This document shows, in pieces, positions 54,155 through 61,194 of a stretch of 64,000 nt of DNA (positions are counted from its first letter, which is position 1; every line of letters begins with the position of its first letter). A model generated the notes under the pieces. That model made no database searches. It worked only from the letters and a program-made list of their open reading frames with translations, and had not been told where the DNA came from. The stretch comes from Sphingobacteriales bacterium UTBCD1 (GTDB lineage: Bacteria; Bacteroidota; Bacteroidia; Chitinophagales; Chitinophagaceae). A program made the position numbers and the translations under genes. Location: positions 62,001-126,000 of the forward strand of contig MWTC01000012.1 of NCBI GenBank assembly GCA_002066995.1. Reading direction: 5' to 3'.

Positions 54155-56286
54155 AACTGGTTTTGTTTGTGTTTTTTTATTAATGAATAAGAAATGGAAA
54201 TGTAAGGCTGAATGCCCGGCTGATCGGGCAGGTTCACGGTATCCCGGTAATTAAGCAGGTTATCAATGCCTGCCTGTATTCTCAGCGTTTTTATTTTTTT
54301 AATTACAGAAATATTCAGCTGCAGGTACCCGGGTGCAAACTCATCACTCCGGTTGATGATGCCGTTACCATCTTTATCCGTGGTTCCCCAGCGGCTGCGA
54401 TAAACCGCACGGAAAGATCCGGACCAGCCTGATGGTTCATCATCATAAAACAATTTCAGGTTTGCCATGTGTGCAGAGCGATTGGGCAATCCTGCATAAT
54501 CGCTTCTCTTTATCTTATAAACCTGGTTTGAATTCAGTTTTCTTGCATAAAGAATACCTTCTTTAATTTCTTTCAGCACTTCTTTATCTGCAGTGATCAA
54601 ATACTGATACCCGCCCTGTATTAATATCTTTTTATTTACTAAAAACTGAAATTGCGGCGCTATACCTTCTGTAAAAGCCCTGTCGATATTGAAATAACTA
54701 TATACCGGTGCATTGTTACTCCGATAAGCAATGATCTCATACTGGATCAGGTTATTAATATCATTACGGAAAATATTTGCAGAAATATTCAGTCTTTTGT
54801 TTACATCAAAATGAAATTCCACATTCAATCCTTTTGAAATTTCCGGTTTCAGCCTTGTTACATGATAGGCAACGGGTAAGATGGCAGTTATCAATCCCTG
54901 TTGCTGTTGCTGCAGCAATTGTTGTATCGTAATCTCGCTGGCGCCATAGATCAGGTAGCCGCCGGCAGCATCATTGGTAAAATTCAAATACTGCTGCCTG
55001 AAATCAGGCGCTTTAAATCCTGATCCGTACGAGGCATTTATCCTGAGTTTACCGGTTGCCTTATAACTTAATGCAATTTTAGGGCTGAGTCTTGCCTGGT
55101 AGGCTGAGTTATTATCATACCGGGCTCCGCCGATTACTGTAAGTTGCTCATTTGCCCTCCATTCATTTTGTAAAAAAAGATAACGGATCACATCACTTTT
55201 CTTTCCTTTATAACGGGTCGTATTCAGAATATCGGCAGCAATGCCTCCGCCGGCATTCAAACTGTTTTTACGCTGCCATTTCCAATCAGTCTGGTCTTCT
55301 GCCCTGAGATAATCCTGTTGAAAAAGATCATAATAATAAAAACTGCGATCTGTTTCCCTGTGTAATCCCTGCTCATAATGATACCTGCTGAAATAAAGCC
55401 TGAGGGTTGAGCGGATGTCCTGATTAAATTGTTGTACGAAAACAGGATTCAGATTTATTTCCCTGATCCTTGAATGTCCGGCAACATGAAAAGCGGGAGA
55501 CGCTATACTATCAGTAACCGGGTAAAAATTATCCTGCGTACTGCCATAGTAACGGCCCGATACAATAAGTTTTGTTTTATTTGTTGGCTGAAAAATCAGC
55601 TTGGATTGCATTGTATAATTCACAAACGGATCTACCGCATAGCCAGAAATGCTTTTATCAGGATCAAAACCATTTGAGCTGTTCCGGTTGCCAAAAACCT
55701 GCAGCCCCCATTTCTTTTTTTTAACTGAAGCAGCCAGGTTGGCATCAGCCATACTGAATCTTCCGTAACGAAAGCAGGTGCTGATCCGGTCTGATTGCGG
55801 CTGCTGGGTTATTATATTGACTACTCCGCCCATCGCTTCGCTCCCATACAAACTGGATGATGGACCTTTGACAATTTCAATTCCTTTTATATCACCAACT
55901 GCTATACGGGCAAGGTCAATTACACCGCCTTCACGGCCGATGACCGGTTCTCCATCAATTAAGATCATTGTATAGTCTGGAGAAAGTCCCTGTATCTGAA
56001 CCCCGTTGCCAAAAGCTCCGCCACCCGGAGAATTCGAAGAACTTCCGCTCGTTATAAACAAACCGGTCTGTTCCTGAAGGATATCATTCAACCTTACAGA
56101 ACCGCTTTGCTGAATAATTTTATCACTGATCAGCTGAGCCGGAACGGCAACATTACTCAGCTTTCTTTCTGATCTTGTGGCCGTCACAATTACGGCATCC
56201 AGTTGTTTTACAAACACCGTATCCATCTGTGAAAAAACAGAACTGCAGAAAAAATATACAGTCAGTAAAGCAATGCAGTATTTCAT
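54151..56286 (-). CDS. TonB-dependent heme receptor, HmuR-like
   Basis: A 711-residue outer membrane receptor starting MKYCIALLTVYFFC with signal peptide. The plug domain contains the TonB-box-like VIVTATRSERKLSNV, DILQEQTGLFI, ILIDGEPVIGREGG and EIVKGPSSSLYGSEAMGGVVNII. The 22-strand barrel follows and the C-terminus ends in ISISYSLIKKH. It imports heme into the periplasm, with HmuY as the surface partner. ATG 56286 is preferred over 56304 because the signal peptide begins there. It is divergent from the ChaN gene. Confidence 0.88.
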   Translation of the reverse strand: MKYCIALLTVYFFCSSVFSQMDTVFVKQLDAVIVTATRSERKLSNVAVPAQLISDKIIQQSGSVRLNDILQEQTGLFITSGSSSNSPGGGAFGNGVQIQGLSPDYTMILIDGEPVIGREGGVIDLARIAVGDIKGIEIVKGPSSSLYGSEAMGGVVNIITQQPQSDRISTCFRYGRFSMADANLAASVKKKKWGLQVFGNRNSSNGFDPDKSISGYAVDPFVNYTMQSKLIFQPTNKTKLIVSGRYYGSTQDNFYPVTDSIASPAFHVAGHSRIREINLNPVFVQQFNQDIRSTLRLYFSRYHYEQGLHRETDRSFYYYDLFQQDYLRAEDQTDWKWQRKNSLNAGGGIAADILNTTRYKGKKSDVIRYLFLQNEWRANEQLTVIGGARYDNNSAYQARLSPKIALSYKATGKLRINASYGSGFKAPDFRQQYLNFTNDAAGGYLIYGASEITIQQLLQQQQQGLITAILPVAYHVTRLKPEISKGLNVEFHFDVNKRLNISANIFRNDINNLIQYEIIAYRSNNAPVYSYFNIDRAFTEGIAPQFQFLVNKKILIQGGYQYLITADKEVLKEIKEGILYARKLNSNQVYKIKRSDYAGLPNRSAHMANLKLFYDDEPSGWSGSFRAVYRSRWGTTDKDGNGIINRSDEFAPGYLQLNISVIKKIKTLRIQAGIDNLLNYRDTVNLPDQPGIQPYISISYSLIKKHKQNQL

Positions 56287-56497
56287 ATTTAAAACCGGCT
56301 GCAAAGATTCTATTCCCGGGTTTTTTCACATTCATACTTATGTCATAAATCAGGCATGCCGGGTATTTTTACAGAAAGATGACTCCGGATTTTTTATTAC
56401 GATAATATTCAATTTGTAAAAACCCGCACTGGTATCAAATCAAAATATTTATACCTCTTCTTCATGTAATCTGTCCGATATTTGTCATAATATAAAA

Positions 56498-57391
56498 ATG
56501 AGTATGAGGTATATCTTTTCATTCCTGCTGTTGTTGTCCTATGGTATGGCATTTTCCCAATCATCCATACAATCCGAATTTAAGATTTACGATACCAGGC
56601 TAAAGCAGGTCATTACGATTGACAAAATCATTTCCGGCTGTAACGATGCTGATGTTTTATTTTTCGGAGAAGAACACAATGATAGCGTTTGCCATTATCT
56701 TGAGGCGGAAATTTTTAAAGCACTGTATAGAAAATACGGTGATAAAATTGCTCTCAGTCTAGAAATGTTTGAAACAGACAACCAACTTCCCCTCAATGAA
56801 TATCTGGAAGGATTCATACCTGAAGATCGCTTTGCAAAAGATGTAAGGCTCTGGAGCAATTATAAAGATTACCGCCCAATGATCGAATTTGCCAAAGAAA
56901 ATCATATCACGGTTATTGCAGCAGATCCTCCCCGCCGTTATGTAAGTATGGTCAGCCGACTGGGTATGGCATCATTAAACAATTTATCGAAAGAAGCAAA
57001 AAAATTGTTGCCGCCCCTCCCATTTGATACGCTGAGCGGCCGCTATCGTGAAAAGTTTGAAGAAATTATGCAGGGAAGTCCCGGAGGTACCAACCCAAAC
57101 GTTTATTACAGCCAGAATCTTTGGGACGCCGGCATGAGTTACAGCATTTATAAGTACTGGAAGAAACATAAAGGCAATAAAATATTTCATTGCGTGGGTG
57201 GATTTCATACTGCAGAAAAGTTAGGTACCGCTGCTCAATTGAAAATGAGAAATAAAAAAATCAGAATACTGAATATTGCCAGTGTCAGCGATGCATCTTA
57301 CAACAGTCCTGATCCGAAGGCTTTTGAAAAATTCAGTAACCTGGGCGATTATATACTCATTACCAACCCGGATTTGAAGAAAACTTTCTGA
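56498..57391 (+). CDS. ChaN-family exported heme/iron-associated protein
   Basis: A 297-residue exported protein (hydrophobic residues 4-20). The DUF399/ChaN pattern is clear: VLFFGEEHNDSVCHYLEAE, LSLEMFETDNQLPLNEYL, ADPPRRYVSMV and VGGFHTAEKLGT at the C-terminus. ChaN proteins bind heme in dimers and are iron-regulated in other bacteria. No lipobox is visible (a Ser/Gln-rich cleavage region). Divergence from the heme receptor supports joint iron/heme regulation, but I find no clear Fur box in the 211-bp spacer. Confidence 0.87.
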   Translation: MSMRYIFSFLLLLSYGMAFSQSSIQSEFKIYDTRLKQVITIDKIISGCNDADVLFFGEEHNDSVCHYLEAEIFKALYRKYGDKIALSLEMFETDNQLPLNEYLEGFIPEDRFAKDVRLWSNYKDYRPMIEFAKENHITVIAADPPRRYVSMVSRLGMASLNNLSKEAKKLLPPLPFDTLSGRYREKFEEIMQGSPGGTNPNVYYSQNLWDAGMSYSIYKYWKKHKGNKIFHCVGGFHTAEKLGTAAQLKMRNKKIRILNIASVSDASYNSPDPKAFEKFSNLGDYILITNPDLKKTF

Positions 57392-57393
57392 TC

Positions 57394-59880
57394 TTAATAG
57401 GCAAGCAATCTTAATGCATTGAACACGACAATTATTGTAGATCCCTCATGACCGATTACGGCGGGGCCGATATGAGCGATGCCTAAAATAGTGAGCGGGA
57501 TCAATATCACAACCATTCCAAGACTGATAATTAGATTCTGTTTTATGATCCTGTTTGCTTTCCTGCTTAACCCGATTGCAAAAGGAAGATGGCTTAATTG
57601 ATCTGACATGAGGGCTATGTCTGCAGTTTCGAGGGCAACATCGCTGCCTGCGGCTCCCATTGCAATACCAACAGTGCTCTTTGCCATTGCAGGAGCATCA
57701 TTTACCCCGTCACCAATCATTGCCACTTTCTTTTCACTTGCTTTGAGTTTTTCTATTGCTTCCACCTTTTGCTCGGGCATCAGGTTTCCCCATACATCGG
57801 TAATGCCGGTTTCTTTTGCTATCGCATCCGCCACTTTCTGGTCATCACCGGTCAGCATGATCATTTTGCGGATTCCCAATTCCCCCAGTTTTGATAAAGA
57901 TTCCCTGGCATCCTTCCTGGCAACATCCATCAGTGTGATGATGCCGATAATCTTATTTTCCTGCCCAACAATCATGGTGGTATTACCCTGCTTTTCAAGA
58001 TCCGCAATTTTTGCTTTTAGCCCGTCAGAAAATTCAATACTCTTCTCAGCAAATAATTCTTTGTTGCCGATAAAAATCATACTGCCATTGTTTTGTGCTT
58101 TTATCCCCCTACCCTGTATAGACTGAATATTTGTTCCTGCAGGTACATCCCTGTTCAATTTTTCCAAACCTCCTCTTACAATGGCTGCTGCCAGGGGATG
58201 ATCGCTCAGTTTCTCCACAGCAATTACAATTTCCAATAATTTTTCTTCCGATATCCCGTTGAGCGGATAAATTCCTGTAAGTTTTGGTTTCCCTTCCGTA
58301 AGAGTTCCTGTTTTATCAAAGGCAATTGCCGTAAGCGAACCCAATTCCTCCAACGGCCTGCCTCCTTTCACCAATACACCTCCTCTTGCTGCTCTTGCCA
58401 CTCCGCTCAATACAGCACTTGGGGTTGCAATAGCCAACGCACATGGGCTTGCTGCAACAAGGACTGCCATTGCCCTGTAAAAACTTACACTGAAAGATTC
58501 ATTGATCACTAAGAAAGCGAACAGTAAAATGACAACAAGGATCAAAACTGCGGGTACATAATACTTCTCCAGCTTGTCTGTAAAGTTTTGCGTTGGTGAT
58601 TTTTGTGTCTGCGCTTCATTTACCAGTTTTACCAGGCGGGCAATAGTGCTGTCTGCAGAGATCTTTGTCACTTTTATTTCCAGGTTCTCTGATCCATTAA
58701 CAGAGCCTGCAAAGACTTTATACTTTGCCTCTAACTGATCAGCTTTTTCAACAGCCATATTTTTATCTTCTACAGGAAATTTATCTGCCGGAATACTTTC
58801 TCCCGTGATCGGCGCCTGGTTCACACTGCTACTACCGCTCAGTACAATTCCATCCGCAGCAATCTTGCTGTTAGGTCTTACAATAATGATGTCGCCGGAT
58901 TTCAGATCTTCTATCTTCACTTCTCTAATATCATTTCCGGTTTTCAGAAAAGCTGTTTTGGGTGCCAGGTCTGCCAATGCCGCTATGGACTTCCGGGCTT
59001 TTTCCATTGCATAATGCTCCAGCGAATGACCGAGGCTGAAAAGAAAGAGCAGTAATGCACCTTCTGCCCAGTGTCCCAGTATCGCCGCTCCTACTGCAGC
59101 CACCAGCATTAAGAAATCTATTTCAAAATCTCCTTTACTTATTCCTTCAATAGCTTCTTTGGTTGTATAAAATCCGCCGAAAAAATATGCTGCAACATAC
59201 AATCCGGCAGGAACCACCGCAGAGATACCACTTATAAAAGATATTCCGAAACCTATTGCCAGCAGGATCCCGGAAATAATCGCAAAGATCATTTCTGTCT
59301 TTTCTCCGAATATCCCTCCATGTTCATGATCATGGCCGGCATGACTGTGTTCAGCCGCATGATCATGTCCTTTGTGTTCATGCGTTTCTCTTTCTTTATA
59401 AACGTGTTTGTGTTCCGGTATTGATTTTAAGTCAGGTGAAATCACAGTGAGTCCGATCTTATTCAGATACCTGTAAATTTTTGAAGGAGATGTTTCATGA
59501 TGATCAAACTCAATACTGATCCACCCGGTGGCCGAAACGGAAACAGATAAAATACCTTTGAGATCTTTCAATCCCAATTCGACAACACGGGCATGCCGCA
59601 CATACCTGATTCCCTTTACTTCCAGTAACAGGTGTCCATATTTTTGCGTGATCTCTGCACCTGAATTTTCTGCTAATTTCTGCACTTCATCTATGGAGAT
59701 ATCTTCGGGATTATAATGAAAACAGAGTTTGGCCTTTGACGTTTCCGTTTCAGAAACAACATGTACTCTGCCGATTCCCTTTCTTTCTTTGATCGTATCA
59801 ATGATGCGCTGTACACAGGCATCTTTCTCATCAGGGATATCCGGTAATATTATATCCAGATCAAGTTTTATCTTTTCCAT
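57394..59880 (-). CDS. heavy-metal P1B-type ATPase, P1B-4-like, with His-rich linker
   Basis: An 828-residue efflux ATPase. Residues 1-150 hold two HMA-like ferredoxin folds without CxxC. Residues about 157-190 are His-rich (HEHKGHDHAAEHSHAGHDHE). The core has the SPCALA motif near residue 476 (P1B-4 type, linked to Co/Zn/Fe), DKTGT near 520, TGES, and HEGST near residue 811. It exports divalent metals; cobalt or zinc is likelier than copper. It follows the adaptor gene by 19 nt. The stop codon is 2 nt from the convergent ChaN gene. Confidence 0.92.
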   Translation of the reverse strand: MEKIKLDLDIILPDIPDEKDACVQRIIDTIKERKGIGRVHVVSETETSKAKLCFHYNPEDISIDEVQKLAENSGAEITQKYGHLLLEVKGIRYVRHARVVELGLKDLKGILSVSVSATGWISIEFDHHETSPSKIYRYLNKIGLTVISPDLKSIPEHKHVYKERETHEHKGHDHAAEHSHAGHDHEHGGIFGEKTEMIFAIISGILLAIGFGISFISGISAVVPAGLYVAAYFFGGFYTTKEAIEGISKGDFEIDFLMLVAAVGAAILGHWAEGALLLFLFSLGHSLEHYAMEKARKSIAALADLAPKTAFLKTGNDIREVKIEDLKSGDIIIVRPNSKIAADGIVLSGSSSVNQAPITGESIPADKFPVEDKNMAVEKADQLEAKYKVFAGSVNGSENLEIKVTKISADSTIARLVKLVNEAQTQKSPTQNFTDKLEKYYVPAVLILVVILLFAFLVINESFSVSFYRAMAVLVAASPCALAIATPSAVLSGVARAARGGVLVKGGRPLEELGSLTAIAFDKTGTLTEGKPKLTGIYPLNGISEEKLLEIVIAVEKLSDHPLAAAIVRGGLEKLNRDVPAGTNIQSIQGRGIKAQNNGSMIFIGNKELFAEKSIEFSDGLKAKIADLEKQGNTTMIVGQENKIIGIITLMDVARKDARESLSKLGELGIRKMIMLTGDDQKVADAIAKETGITDVWGNLMPEQKVEAIEKLKASEKKVAMIGDGVNDAPAMAKSTVGIAMGAAGSDVALETADIALMSDQLSHLPFAIGLSRKANRIIKQNLIISLGMVVILIPLTILGIAHIGPAVIGHEGSTIIVVFNALRLLAY

Positions 59881-59899
59881 CCGGGAATTTTAATCAAAA

Positions 59900-61066
59900 T
59901 TATTCTTCTTCGCCGGTATTGATCATTTTAGCCAGTAAAAAATAAGCTCCTTTTACCACCACTTTCGTCTCTGCAGGTATCTTTTCAAGGGATTTAACTT
60001 CTGTATAACCAAGATCACTTGGCCCTTTTATCACTCCGATCCTTTTAAAGGAAATCTCATCTCCCTTTTCTCCTGCATAAACAAAAATATAATCCTTTCC
60101 CATATTACTTACGATTGCTTCATCGGGAATGGCGTCCGCAAGGTTTGTCCCGATGCTGATCACCGCTGTAACATTCATCCCATCGATCAATCCTGACTTA
60201 TCTCCTTTTACCATCGCATGTGCTACAATAGCTTTGGACTCATCTTCAAAAGAAGTGCCGATTGAGTAGATCGTGGCATCATACTCCTTTCCCGGGTTGT
60301 TGGTCAATGTAAAATGTATCGTCTGTCCTTCTTTGACTTCAGGCAGATCTTTTTCATAGACAAAAAGATCCAGATGAAGTCTTGAATTATTCACTACCTC
60401 AGCAATGGAAGTGCCGGCATCTACAAAAGTTCCGATTTGTGCCACCACTTTGCTTACGGTACCATCAATGGGAGATCTTACCGGCAAGGATGAAATGATA
60501 TTCCCGGTGTTAATGTTATCAGGAGAGATGCCCAGCGTAGTCAGTTGTTTCTGCAATCCGGCTTTTTCGGCCTGAAGGTTCTTTAACTCGGTTTCGGCAA
60601 GTTGTAAGTTTTTTCTTGCACCGGCATTTCCTTCCACCAGAATTTTTTGCCTGTTGAATTCGATCTCAGCCAGGTTTATTTTGGTATTGACTGATAAATA
60701 TTGTTGCTGCAACTGTACTAATTCTGGATTGACAATAACAGCCAGTACTTCATCCTTACGCACCGTATTCCCCGGCTGTATATTCAAACTACGGATCGTT
60801 CCCCGGAACAAAGAGGTGATGGTTGCTTTGTTCTGGTTGGGCACGTTGAGAATTCCGTTCACTTTTACAGTGGTACTCAGGTCTTTCTTTTCAATGGATC
60901 CGTATTCCAAACCGATGGTTTTGATCTGCTCATTGTTCAGAGAAACAGCGGTTGTACTTTGACTTGCTTCCTGTTTTACTGTCTCTTTTTCGTCTGAAGT
61001 TTTTTTGTCACCGCAGGATGATAAAAATATTAGGGAAGCTACTAATTGAAACAATGTTTTTTTCAT
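59900..61066 (-). CDS. RND efflux periplasmic adaptor lipoprotein (CusB/CzcB type)
   Basis: A 388-residue membrane-fusion protein, lipobox FLSSCGDKK (Cys 18). The lipoyl/barrel-sandwich regions (GTIRSLNIQPGNTVRKDEVL, GTVSKVVAQIGTFVDAG) flank an alpha-hairpin with coiled-coil heptads (LQQQYLSVNTKINLAEIEFNRQ). It joins the RND pump to the outer membrane channel. It is 128 bp from the fused RND-TolC gene and 19 bp from the P-type ATPase gene, all on the minus strand. Confidence 0.92.
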   Translation of the reverse strand: MKKTLFQLVASLIFLSSCGDKKTSDEKETVKQEASQSTTAVSLNNEQIKTIGLEYGSIEKKDLSTTVKVNGILNVPNQNKATITSLFRGTIRSLNIQPGNTVRKDEVLAVIVNPELVQLQQQYLSVNTKINLAEIEFNRQKILVEGNAGARKNLQLAETELKNLQAEKAGLQKQLTTLGISPDNINTGNIISSLPVRSPIDGTVSKVVAQIGTFVDAGTSIAEVVNNSRLHLDLFVYEKDLPEVKEGQTIHFTLTNNPGKEYDATIYSIGTSFEDESKAIVAHAMVKGDKSGLIDGMNVTAVISIGTNLADAIPDEAIVSNMGKDYIFVYAGEKGDEISFKRIGVIKGPSDLGYTEVKSLEKIPAETKVVVKGAYFLLAKMINTGEEE

Positions 61067-61194
61067 GTGCTTTTTTGGTTTTTATGTTTTTTCAGCATGG
61101 TAATCGCCAAAAAAATATTTAATCTCCGAAGGATATCTTAATCCCGGCCGTTCGTCCAGCCGAGGAATATGTTATGGCTCATTTCTTAATTTTT

